Positions 26,308-35,279 of a stretch of 58,588 bases of DNA are shown in pieces. Numbering within the stretch: position 1 is the first letter of the stretch; every line of letters begins with the position of its first letter. The position numbers were made by a program, and so were the translations under genes. This DNA comes from a virus. The notes beneath the pieces are model-generated. The model did no database searches. It was not told where the DNA came from and saw only the letters and a list, made by a program, of their open reading frames with translations. The stretch lies in the IMG/VR virus record IMGVR_UViG_3300046167_000685, positions 1 through 58,588 of that record. One strand, given 5' to 3'.

Positions 26308-27020
26308 TGTTCGGCGAACTGGCACTATCTGAAAGGGCGATAGCCGCACAGGGCATTCTGTCTTTCGGCAGTTCCAGTATGATTGGCACCTTTAGCAAGG
26401 TGAGTGCCGCCGCCGGTCTGTTGACTGGCATCATGGAAGCATCTGCTAACTTTACCCAAGACACTGACGCGGTAATGATTGCCAGCGCAGATGTTGTGAA
26501 GTCATTCAACTTTACACAGACCACAACAGGGATACGGGTGCAGACCGGAGCAGCAAGCTCCATTTTTGACTTTACGCAAAGCGCCGCCGGGATATTCATT
26601 GGCTCTGGCGTGTCTACGCTTGATGCAAACTTTACGCAAAGTAGCGCGGGCATAACAGTTGTCAGCGGTATATCAGAGCAATCGTTTAACTTTACACAGG
26701 TCAGCACAGCAAGCCTGATCGCTCACGGCCTTATAAACATCAACACACAGTTTGATCAGACGACTGTCGGCATCAGAATTAGAACCGACAGCGCCACAAT
26801 GGACTTTGCGTTTGATCAGACGACGGCGGCTAACCTTATTCTTAGCGGCGCGGCGGAAATTATCGCTGTTTTTGTAATGACCACGGACGGCGGTCTGTTG
26901 TGGGAGCGTATAGATCCCGGCGGTTCGCCGAATTGGGCAGCAATCACACACAGCGGCGACTCGTGGACAGAAATCTCTACAGGTGGTACAACAGATACAT
27001 GGACAGAAACGGTGGTTTAA
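26307..27020 (+). CDS. Tail protein with tandem FTQ/FDQ repeats
   Basis: The 237-aa product carries about six tandem units of roughly 23-25 residues, each centred on NFTQ, DFTQ or FDQT followed by a TxxGI-type strand, spanning about residues 45-195. The end contains a Trp/Thr-rich tail (SWTEISTGGTTDTWTETVV). The repeats probably form a beta-solenoid rod. It couples to the preceding small gene (TGATG). Confidence 0.7.
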   Translation: MFGELALSERAIAAQGILSFGSSSMIGTFSKVSAAAGLLTGIMEASANFTQDTDAVMIASADVVKSFNFTQTTTGIRVQTGAASSIFDFTQSAAGIFIGSGVSTLDANFTQSSAGITVVSGISEQSFNFTQVSTASLIAHGLININTQFDQTTVGIRIRTDSATMDFAFDQTTAANLILSGAAEIIAVFVMTTDGGLLWERIDPGGSPNWAAITHSGDSWTEISTGGTTDTWTETVV

Positions 27021-28271
27021 ATGGCTTCCACATATACAGTAAACAGTGGCATTGAAAAACCCGGCACCGGAGAACAGTCCGGTACTTGGGGTGCGACCAC
27101 AAATACAAACTTTGACATTATTGACCGTGTCCTTAACGGCGTCGGCACACTTACGCTGACAGGCACAACCACCACATTAAGCACGTCAGATGGTTCTTTG
27201 TCTGATGGGCATTATAGAGTTTTGGTTCTGGGGGGATCTCCTTCTGGCACCAACACAATAACCATTAGCCCGAATGATCAGAGTAAATTTTTTGCGGTGT
27301 ACAATGGCTCCGGGCAAAGTGCTGTGTTTACTCAAGGCAGTGGGGGTAACGCTACCATTGCAAACGGTGATTTTGGTTTAATTTATGCAAACGGCGCTGG
27401 CGCAGGTTCGGCAGTGACGTTGATGGCATTCCCAGTTACGTCAGGTCAGATTGCTGCGGACGCTGTAGCAACGGCCAAAATTGCAGATAGCGCAGTAACT
27501 TCCGCCAAGATAGCGGACGGCACAATAGTTGCCGGAGATATGGCAGATGATGCGGTAACCGCAGCAAAACTTGCTAGTGACGCAGTGGTGAACGCAAGTG
27601 TTGCTTCTGGAGCAGCAATCGCATTTAGCAAAATGGCAAATCTCACTACATCTCGTGCTTTGGTTTCAGACGGCAATGGAGATGTATCTGTAAGCGCTGT
27701 CACAAGCACAGAGATTGGTTACTTGGACGGCGTAACCAGCAACGTACAAACACAGATAAATAACATTGCTGGATATCCTCAAGTCATCACAGTCTTAACA
27801 TCCGGCTCCAGTTATTCAATTCCGTCTGGAGCGCAAGCGGTGTTAATCAGAGCGTCTGGTGGAGGTGGCTCTGGCGGTTCTTCTCAGTTTAGTGGAAATT
27901 ATACAACCAATGGTAATGTGGGCGGCGATACTACAGTAAGTAATAGCACCCTTAGTATTTCAATCACTGCAAAAGGCGGCGCATCGGGTAGAGGCTCTAC
28001 TGGTGGGACCGCCTCAGTCCAGACAGGCGATTCTGGAGGGGATGTCCAATCCGCCGCTGGCGCAGCGGGTGGCGCACCGGGGATGAACAACTTTGATATT
28101 TCATGTTCCTTCGGCGGCAACGGAAACCTAGTAACAAAATATGTAACAGGATCAAATGTAGGTGGAGAAACTTTAACACTTTCTATCGGCGGGGGCGGTT
28201 CTGGCGCAACGGCAGGAAGTACAACTAGTGCGCCGGGTCAAACAGGTTTCGTTGAAATTTGGGTGTGGTAA
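27021..28271 (+). CDS. Tail fibre with glycine-rich tip
   Basis: The 416-aa protein has an N-terminal domain (GIEKPGTGEQSGTWGATTN), typical of phage fibres that attach to tails, a shaft with AKIADSAVTSAKIADGT repeats and, from about residue 275, a very Gly-rich tip with ASGGGGSGGSS and GGGGSG runs. Gly-rich tips of this kind form polyglycine-II-like receptor-binding heads in other phages. Ends immediately before the tail hub gene. Confidence 0.78.
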   Translation: MASTYTVNSGIEKPGTGEQSGTWGATTNTNFDIIDRVLNGVGTLTLTGTTTTLSTSDGSLSDGHYRVLVLGGSPSGTNTITISPNDQSKFFAVYNGSGQSAVFTQGSGGNATIANGDFGLIYANGAGAGSAVTLMAFPVTSGQIAADAVATAKIADSAVTSAKIADGTIVAGDMADDAVTAAKLASDAVVNASVASGAAIAFSKMANLTTSRALVSDGNGDVSVSAVTSTEIGYLDGVTSNVQTQINNIAGYPQVITVLTSGSSYSIPSGAQAVLIRASGGGGSGGSSQFSGNYTTNGNVGGDTTVSNSTLSISITAKGGASGRGSTGGTASVQTGDSGGDVQSAAGAAGGAPGMNNFDISCSFGGNGNLVTKYVTGSNVGGETLTLSIGGGGSGATAGSTTSAPGQTGFVEIWVW

Positions 28272-30149
28272 ATGCCGCTTAGAAAGCTACAATTCAAACC
28301 CGGTGTAAACCAAGAGATCACCTCGTACTCTAACGAAGGTGGCTGGCGCGATTGTGATAAAATCCGATTTCGCTTTGGCTACCCTGAAAAGATAGGCGGG
28401 TGGGAAAAATATAGCTCTGCCACATATCTTGGTTCTGCTCGTGCGCTGCACAACTGGATCGCGCTTGACGGTTCTAACTACTTGGGCGTCGGCACTCACC
28501 TTAAATATTACATTGAAGAAGGTCAGGCGTTTTCGGACATCACCCCTATTCGCTCTACTACAGGTGCGGGGGACGCGACGTTTGCTGCGACCAACGGCAG
28601 TGCCGTCATCACTGTAACTGATAGCTCTCATGGTGCAGTCGAGAATGACTTTGTTACTTTTTCAAGCGCAGCCTCTCTAGGGGGCAACATCACCGCTGCG
28701 GTTCTTAATGTTGAGCATCAGATCACGCAAATCGTAGATGCAAACAGCTATAAAATTACGGCAAGTGCCACTGCAAGTGGATCAGATTCTGGTAACGGCG
28801 GCAGCAACACCGTTGCAGCGTATCAGATAAATGTGGGTCTTGATTCTGTCGTCGGCGGCACCGGTTGGGGTGCAGGGACGTGGGGTCGAGGCGCGTGGGG
28901 TTCTGCGGAGCCTAACGGTTTGACAACGACTACTGAAATCAGGCTTTGGTCGCATGACAACTTTGGTGAAGACCTGTTAATCAACGCCAGAGACAGTAAT
29001 ATCTTTTACTGGGACAGAACAAACAACCTCTCTACACGAGCGATTGAACTGTCCACTATTTCTGGAACAAAACGAAGTGTGCCTACGATTGCAAAACAGA
29101 TCTTGGTGTCTGATCAAGATCGTCATGTGATTGCCTTTGGTTGTGACGGGCTGAACTCAAGCAATACCGCAGCGCAAGGTAACGGCACACAAGACCCACT
29201 GTTGATTAGGTTTTCTTCTCAAGAAGACCCAATAGATTGGTATCCTACGGCCACAAACACCGCTGGTGACATACGTCTTGGTGCCGGTTCTACCTTTGTA
29301 CAGGCCGTCGAAACAAAGCGAGAGATACTTGTCTGGACAGATACCGCTCTAAATTCTATGCGATTTATTGGACCGCCGTTTACTTTTGGCCTGCAACAGC
29401 TTGCATCCAACATTACGATCATGGGTCCAAATGCAGCGGTAGCCACTGAAGACGTTGTCTTCTGGATGGGCATCGACAATTTCTATGTGTATGCCGGTCA
29501 GACGCAACAGTTGCCATGCACCGTAAAAAACAAGGTGTTCCTAGACTTTAACTTTAGTCAGACAACTAAAGTCATTGCAGGCGTCAACTCTGAGTTTTCT
29601 GAGGTATTTTGGTTCTACCCATCGGCGGCAAGCAATGATAATGACCGGTATGTTGTGTATAATTACGGTGAAAAAGTCTGGTATTTTGGCACTATGTCTA
29701 GAAGTGCTTGGCTGGACCGTGGGGTGCGGCAATACCCAATCGCTGCGGAATCATCTTATTTGTATAACCATGAGCTAGGGTATGACGACGATGGCTCAGC
29801 GATGAACTCGTTCATCGAGTCTGCCGCTCTTGATATCGAAGACGGGGACCGCTTTGTTTACATAAACAAGGTGATACCTGACCTGACATTTACAGGGTCA
29901 ACAAATTTGAGCAGTCCGCAAGCCACGTTTACTGTCAAGGCCAGAAACTTCCCCGGAGCTAGTTTTGATAACACGGCGGCATCTGCGGCTATACGAACAT
30001 CTGAATCTCCGGTAGAAAAGTTTACAGAGCAGCTATATTTGAGGGCGCGGGGCAGATCTTTTGCGATGCGTATCGAATCAGAGGCACTAGGTGCCAAGTG
30101 GAAACTGGGTAGCCCGCGTGTTGATATGCGGCCTGATGGGAGACGATAA
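28272..30149 (+). CDS. Tail tube / hub protein (P22 gp10- or tubular B-like)
   Basis: The 625-aa protein starts with FKPGVNQEITSYSNEGGWRD, a signature of the podovirus tail hub family also called tail tubular protein B. Its beta-rich body contains WYPTATNTAGD and TFGLQQLASNITIMGPNA. It would form the nozzle below the adaptors, which are encoded before the fibre genes. Its stop overlaps the next ATG. Confidence 0.75.
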   Translation: MPLRKLQFKPGVNQEITSYSNEGGWRDCDKIRFRFGYPEKIGGWEKYSSATYLGSARALHNWIALDGSNYLGVGTHLKYYIEEGQAFSDITPIRSTTGAGDATFAATNGSAVITVTDSSHGAVENDFVTFSSAASLGGNITAAVLNVEHQITQIVDANSYKITASATASGSDSGNGGSNTVAAYQINVGLDSVVGGTGWGAGTWGRGAWGSAEPNGLTTTTEIRLWSHDNFGEDLLINARDSNIFYWDRTNNLSTRAIELSTISGTKRSVPTIAKQILVSDQDRHVIAFGCDGLNSSNTAAQGNGTQDPLLIRFSSQEDPIDWYPTATNTAGDIRLGAGSTFVQAVETKREILVWTDTALNSMRFIGPPFTFGLQQLASNITIMGPNAAVATEDVVFWMGIDNFYVYAGQTQQLPCTVKNKVFLDFNFSQTTKVIAGVNSEFSEVFWFYPSAASNDNDRYVVYNYGEKVWYFGTMSRSAWLDRGVRQYPIAAESSYLYNHELGYDDDGSAMNSFIESAALDIEDGDRFVYINKVIPDLTFTGSTNLSSPQATFTVKARNFPGASFDNTAASAAIRTSESPVEKFTEQLYLRARGRSFAMRIESEALGAKWKLGSPRVDMRPDGRR

Positions 30150-30379
30150 TGTCATCAAATCAGATTGCACCACCACGATTACCCGAAGCTCCTGCGGAAT
30201 ACACCCCGCAGTACATGTCGGATTTACTAAGGGCTTTAGAATTGTTTATCGCGCAAGAGAGAAATCCGGGCGAGCTTCGCGGAACACGGATCACGCTCAC
30301 TGAGTTGCCCACCAGCGCAACGGGTTTAGAGACAGGTGCACTGTTTAATGATAGTGGAACTGTGAAGATTGTTACTTAA
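30149..30379 (+). CDS. Small protein after the tail hub
   Basis: A 76-aa Pro/Leu-rich protein: N-terminal APPRLPEAP, a helix (YMSDLLRALELFIAQERN) and a short C-terminal strand region. Found in my experience after the hub gene in similar phages, without a known function. Confidence 0.62.
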   Translation: MSSNQIAPPRLPEAPAEYTPQYMSDLLRALELFIAQERNPGELRGTRITLTELPTSATGLETGALFNDSGTVKIVT

Positions 30380-30403
30380 TAAAAAGTAAGGTAAGATTCA
30401 GCC

Positions 30404-31879
30404 ATGGGACAATCTGTTCAAAAAGAGGACATGCTCAGCGTACCGTCAGGCGGTATCGCTGATTTTTACATGTCGGACGACGACATTGCTGTAATTGAAC
30501 AGGAAGAGGCGCAAAAAGCCTTTGGTTCTGAAGGGGTTGCAGCCTTTGACACCGTCGCCAAGAAGATGGCCTCTTACGGTCGTTTTGGCGATGATCGGAT
30601 TGTTCACGTAGAAAGCGGCGAGATTGTTGTGCCGCGAGCCCTGATTGAGCAAAGTCCTGAACTGAAGGATTCCATCTTCTCACACTTGCGGGAGCAAGGT
30701 GTAGAGGATCCCGAGCGGTATGTTGTGGGCTCTTCGGCTAACAGCCTGAACCCTGAGACCGGTCTTCCTGAGTTCTTTTTAGGCAAGATTGTAAAGGGCG
30801 TTAAGAAAGCCTTTAAGGGCGTGGGCAAGGTTCTAAAGAAAGTAGCCCCCGTAATTCTGCCGATTGCACTGTCGATGACGCCACTTGGCCCTATATATGG
30901 CGCTGCCGTAGGTTCTGGTATCGGCACACTGATGCAGGGCGGCAGCATTGAGGATGCGTTGAAGAGCGCGGTCATTGCAGGCGGCACAGGTGCTGTGTTT
31001 AAAGGGTTTACGGGCCCGGGAACTTTTGGAGAAAACGTCAGCGCGGGCTTCGCGAACCCCGGCGCTCGGTTCTCGCAACTGGGTCAGGGCATGACGGGCT
31101 CGGAGTCCTTCTTCCGTCCGTTTGATGCTTCTACGGTAGCGTCAGCGCCGCCAGCGGGCAGCGCAGAGGTCGTTCAAACAACCATGAATCCTTTAGATAG
31201 TCCTCAAGATTTTGCAATGACTCCTCAAACAGGGCCCAATGTTCCAGCGGGTTCTACGACCACCGACCCGTCGTTCCTTGACCGCACTGGCGATTACATG
31301 TTCCGCGGTGGGCAAAGCAAGGCTGATTTGTTGATAAAAGGGGAACAGGCGGGCGCAGAGTACCTTGCTAAAATGAAAGATCTCGGAATACCTGCAACTG
31401 AGGCGGGGTATAACGCTGCGGTAGCCACGGCACAACCCGGGATGCTAACGAAATTTGGCCCTAGCGTAGCTCTCGCAGGTCTTGGCGCATCAGCCGCGGG
31501 CTTCTTTGACACCCCCGAGGAGGACGAGCCTGAGTTCTTGACTGGCGCGGACTTGCTAGAACAAGATCCAGACAAGTACAAGCTGCCTGACGAAGAAATT
31601 CAGTACGTAGCGCCGTATGACCCGTTTGTTCCGCAGCGCCCCGTATTCACCGCCGCTGATGGCGGTGTAGCCGAAATTTTCCCACGCCGCACGGGCGGTA
31701 TCATGCCTGACGAGGGCATTGCTGGCGAGGACAGTGTAAGGGCGATGCTGATGCCGGGCGAGTTTGTGATGACAACAGACGCTGTCAAGGGCCTTGGCAA
31801 CGGTAATAATGATCAAGGTATCCGCAAGATGTATGATATGATGCGGGGCCTTGAGGCTAAAGGAAGGGCTATGGCGTAA
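30404..31879 (+). CDS. Internal virion protein with amphipathic membrane segment
   Basis: The 491-aa protein has a central strongly amphipathic, Lys-rich stretch (KIVKGVKKAFKGVGKVL, residues about 127-145) followed by a hydrophobic Gly/Ala segment to about 190. This could insert in membranes during DNA ejection. A C-terminal part repeats a motif of the N-terminal one: ESGEIVVPRALI near 70 and PGEFVMTTDAV near 455. Place between hub and large internal proteins supports an ejected or pore protein role, which is inferred. Confidence 0.65.
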   Translation: MGQSVQKEDMLSVPSGGIADFYMSDDDIAVIEQEEAQKAFGSEGVAAFDTVAKKMASYGRFGDDRIVHVESGEIVVPRALIEQSPELKDSIFSHLREQGVEDPERYVVGSSANSLNPETGLPEFFLGKIVKGVKKAFKGVGKVLKKVAPVILPIALSMTPLGPIYGAAVGSGIGTLMQGGSIEDALKSAVIAGGTGAVFKGFTGPGTFGENVSAGFANPGARFSQLGQGMTGSESFFRPFDASTVASAPPAGSAEVVQTTMNPLDSPQDFAMTPQTGPNVPAGSTTTDPSFLDRTGDYMFRGGQSKADLLIKGEQAGAEYLAKMKDLGIPATEAGYNAAVATAQPGMLTKFGPSVALAGLGASAAGFFDTPEEDEPEFLTGADLLEQDPDKYKLPDEEIQYVAPYDPFVPQRPVFTAADGGVAEIFPRRTGGIMPDEGIAGEDSVRAMLMPGEFVMTTDAVKGLGNGNNDQGIRKMYDMMRGLEAKGRAMA

Positions 31880-32796
31880 TGGCTACCGAAACCAGTGTAC
31901 AGATAGTCCGAGAAGCTCCTGAAATTGAAGCCTATAAATTAGGTCTTTTAGAACAGGCTAAAAAGCTCGCTGAAAAGGGAATAACCCTGCCAAAGTATCA
32001 AGTTGCAGGTTTTGGCGAACTTCAAGACGACGCTTTTGATCTCGCAAAGGCGGGAATCGGTGGGTATCAGCCGTTTTTAGATGCTGGTCAAAGCGCCATA
32101 ACTGGCGGCCTTGGGCGCGTTACAGGTGCGGAACCCATGCTTCAGGGCGCGGCCCGCCGGGTAACTGGAGACGAAGTCTCTCAGTATATGAATCCGTTCC
32201 AAGACGCGATTCAAGCTGAAATCAACCGCGCTTTTGACAAAAGCCAAGCGGAACAAGGATTACAGGCCGTTCAGCAGGGCGGAGGGGCCGCGGCCTTCGG
32301 ATCTCGCGGCGATTTGCTTCGCGCAGAAACTGAGCGGGGCCGAGCAGATGCCTTGGCTCGCGCTGCTGCCGACAACTATATGAACGCAACGGGATTGGCA
32401 GAACGGCAGTTGGAGCGCGAGCGCGGTATTGCCGATCAGATGGGTATTATGGGCCTTCGTCAGGCGCAGTTGGGTCAAAACCTCGCTGGTCTTGGCCAAC
32501 TGGGTAATGCTTTGGGCCGGGAAGAGGCTGGGTTCTTGTTTGATCTCGGTGAGCGGGACCGTGCACAACGACAGTCGGGTATTGATGCCGTGCGTCAAAC
32601 ACAGCTACAACAGGCTTATGAGCCATATCAGCGGTATGGATTCTTGTCAGATATTTTCAAGGGCGCTCCGTCTTCGCAACAGACGCTACTGCAAGCAGCA
32701 TCACCGGCTGTTTCGCCCTTTCAACAGTTCGCCGGTCTAGGCATTGCGGGCTTGTCCGCAGCAGCGGGTGCACAAAAAGCGGGGCTTTTCGGATGA
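31879..32796 (+). CDS. Helical internal virion protein
   Basis: The 305-aa Ala/Gln/Gly-rich protein is mainly long amphipathic helices (LERERGIADQMGIMGLRQ and neighbours) with a hydrophobic Gly/Ala C-terminus. This is the composition of small ejected proteins of podoviruses (T7 gp14-like in role; no sequence proof). It overlaps both neighbours. Confidence 0.6.
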   Translation: MATETSVQIVREAPEIEAYKLGLLEQAKKLAEKGITLPKYQVAGFGELQDDAFDLAKAGIGGYQPFLDAGQSAITGGLGRVTGAEPMLQGAARRVTGDEVSQYMNPFQDAIQAEINRAFDKSQAEQGLQAVQQGGGAAAFGSRGDLLRAETERGRADALARAAADNYMNATGLAERQLERERGIADQMGIMGLRQAQLGQNLAGLGQLGNALGREEAGFLFDLGERDRAQRQSGIDAVRQTQLQQAYEPYQRYGFLSDIFKGAPSSQQTLLQAASPAVSPFQQFAGLGIAGLSAAAGAQKAGLFG

Positions 32797-35279
32797 TGAA
32801 CAGAAGCGTAATGCAAAGACAGATGTTCGCTAAAGGCGGAGCGGCGTTTCCGGACATGAACAACGACGGCGACATTACTCAGGCCGACATCCTGATGGGT
32901 CGTGGTGTAGAGTTTAAGCAAGAGGGCGGAATTGCAGGTATGATGCAGCCGCCTGCCGCAGAGCAGCTTGACCCGCAGGCTGTTGAGCAGATGATGATGA
33001 CGGCTAGTCAGAGCACCGGGGACCTCGAGGGGGCTCAGGACTTTGAGCAGATGATGAACATGGTCCGCGGCGATGACGCTTCAATGGGCGAGCGCCGTGA
33101 AGAACTTGCGGGAGTAGTTGGCCCAGAGGACGCCATGCAGACGCCTGAGTCGGTTCTGGCACTCGTGCAGCCGGTTATGCAGATAGCTTCTGTAGATCAG
33201 GGTATTGGTGAATTGGCGCAGCAGGAAATGCAGCAGCCGATGGAAGGCCCAATGGCTGGCGGCATCATGTCTACCATGGCACCTCCACCGCCGCCCGCGG
33301 CACCTCCGACGGCACCTCCTATGATGGGAGGACCCCCTCCCGCAAATTTTAAGGATGGCGGGCTGGTCCGCCGCGGAGACAACCAGCCGGTTCAAATGTA
33401 CGCCCCCGGCGGCGAAGTTGAAGAACCCAGCGCGTTGCAGAGCGTTTATGAGAAGCGCCTGCCGACATATATGCAGATTCTTGGCGATCCCAGCGCACAA
33501 CTTGCCGACCAAAAGCGTCTGACACAGGCGCAAATGTTGTTTGACCTTGCCAATACCGGTCTGGCTTTCGCTGCTCCGATGCAGGGCGAACGCCCGGGGC
33601 TGTCCGCGGCGGAGCGTCTGGCTATGGCCGCACAACAAAGCCAGCTATTTGACAAGATCGGAGCCCGTGCTCAGGCCCAGCAGGACCGCGTTGCTGCGGC
33701 AGAGCAGGCCAAGCAGGGTATTCGGTCCGCGGCCCTGACATCTTCTGAAGCTGAGCTGACCGCAGAGCGCAAGGCAGAAGCTGCTGCTGCACTACAAAGC
33801 CAAAAGGATGCTGCCGCGCTTGCACAGATAGACCGCAAAGACGCGCTTTCCAGTGCTTCGGCACAGGCGCTTGAACTGCTCAAGCAGGCGGGTAGGATTC
33901 AGATTAAAGATATCGAGGGCGCTCAGTCGATGACGCTTGAAGAGCTTAGGCAGGCAGGCGCTATCTCTCTTGAGGATGCTAGACAGGTCAATCGTGTGTC
34001 TCTGGAAGGGGTTCTTCAGCAGAACCGCGAAGCGATTGAAACATTGCGTCAGTCTGGAACTCAGGCAAACACCATTCTTGCTGACAAGCTGGAGAAGGAA
34101 AACATCCTCCTGCGCGGCGATATCGATCTTGCCAAGATGGGTGTGGCAAATACCTATGAGCTTGAGAAGATGGAAATCGGTCAGGGCTATGCCACCGAGC
34201 TTCAAAACTCGCGGCTCGCGGTTCAACAGAATATTGCGGATAACGAGCTTGAACTTAAAACACTAAACTCTGCCCTTAATCAGGCACGTGCCGACAAGCA
34301 GATTGCTCTTGATCAGGAGAAGTTTGCTCTGGCTCAGCAAACCGAAGCGCGTATTAAAAGCATGGAGGAGCAGAAGCTTGCTCTTGAGACCCGCAAGGTG
34401 GATCTGGACGAACTTACCCAGCGCCTCGAGGTCTTTGGCTCTAGCGGCAAGAATAAGGCGCAGTCCATTCTGGCTAACCAAGCCCTCATGGACAAGTATG
34501 CCAACGGCGAGCTTGACGCAACACAAACCACCATGGTTAACAACGCCATCGACATGTTGTCTACTCGTGAGACGATTGTGGACAGCGAGGGCAACACCAG
34601 AAAGACCGGCGGCGCGATCCCGGAGAATGCTCGTAGAGCGGTTATCGCCCGTAATCAGCTCCTTACGGGCGAAGAAGGTGCTCCAGATCTGGCTATGCCT
34701 CGTGATACCTCACGCATTACAGCAGGCCCGGCAGACTTTGGTGAAGCCGTCTCTCTGATCATGGAAGGTGTTCCTGACGTTACGAAGGCGTTTGGTTCGG
34801 ATGCTTTTGGCAGAAATGTTATAAATGTGGTGGTAGAAGCAGCGTCCTTTGGGATGTTTGATGCTCCGTTTGCAGATACGGACAAGGCTATCAGCTCGGT
34901 AAACCAGCTTAATCTTGATACACTGACACACTTCCAGCAGATCAAGGAGCTGCGGGACAGCGTGGCTTTGATGAACAAGCTGGAGAAGCAGACAGCTAAC
35001 CCGGGTGAGTTCCTGACCGGCGACACCAAAGCTAAAAACAAGACTAACACGATACTCAACACCATCGACGAGCTGATTTCGGTTATCGACTTGAAGATCG
35101 GCAACATGTCTGACGTTGAGGAGGTCAATGCCGCGAAGCTGAACAAGCAGAAGGCGCTTCAACTCCGTGCTGGCTTTGAGGTCATCGACCGAGCATACTC
35201 GACCATGTACCCGGGCGGCGACACGATGACTCCTAATCGTCAGCAAGCGGGTGCGGACATCTTGTTTGGAGCTAACTAA
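32793..35279 (+). CDS. Large helical internal virion protein with dockerin-like loop
   Basis: An 828-aa protein. Residues about 22-33 hold a calcium-loop-like motif, DMNNDGDITQAD, resembling dockerin or EF-hand loops. A Pro-rich linker (APPPPPAAPPTAPP) lies near 165, and residues 270-570 are a very long Ala/Gln/Glu-rich coiled-coil region. The C-terminal domain is globular. Length and composition fit an ejection protein. It overlaps the previous gene by four bases and the next by one. Confidence 0.65.
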   Translation: MMNRSVMQRQMFAKGGAAFPDMNNDGDITQADILMGRGVEFKQEGGIAGMMQPPAAEQLDPQAVEQMMMTASQSTGDLEGAQDFEQMMNMVRGDDASMGERREELAGVVGPEDAMQTPESVLALVQPVMQIASVDQGIGELAQQEMQQPMEGPMAGGIMSTMAPPPPPAAPPTAPPMMGGPPPANFKDGGLVRRGDNQPVQMYAPGGEVEEPSALQSVYEKRLPTYMQILGDPSAQLADQKRLTQAQMLFDLANTGLAFAAPMQGERPGLSAAERLAMAAQQSQLFDKIGARAQAQQDRVAAAEQAKQGIRSAALTSSEAELTAERKAEAAAALQSQKDAAALAQIDRKDALSSASAQALELLKQAGRIQIKDIEGAQSMTLEELRQAGAISLEDARQVNRVSLEGVLQQNREAIETLRQSGTQANTILADKLEKENILLRGDIDLAKMGVANTYELEKMEIGQGYATELQNSRLAVQQNIADNELELKTLNSALNQARADKQIALDQEKFALAQQTEARIKSMEEQKLALETRKVDLDELTQRLEVFGSSGKNKAQSILANQALMDKYANGELDATQTTMVNNAIDMLSTRETIVDSEGNTRKTGGAIPENARRAVIARNQLLTGEEGAPDLAMPRDTSRITAGPADFGEAVSLIMEGVPDVTKAFGSDAFGRNVINVVVEAASFGMFDAPFADTDKAISSVNQLNLDTLTHFQQIKELRDSVALMNKLEKQTANPGEFLTGDTKAKNKTNTILNTIDELISVIDLKIGNMSDVEEVNAAKLNKQKALQLRAGFEVIDRAYSTMYPGGDTMTPNRQQAGADILFGAN

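Noticed and set aside
17845-28271. Phase-variation cassette or diversity-generating retroelement in the fibre locus
   Set aside because: No reverse transcriptase, template repeat or recombinase is visible; the similarities are ordinary fibre modules.
33081-33638. 185-aa antisense open frame in the 828-aa protein gene
   Set aside because: Composition mirrors the Ala/Gln/Pro-rich sense strand; no promoter or ribosome site.
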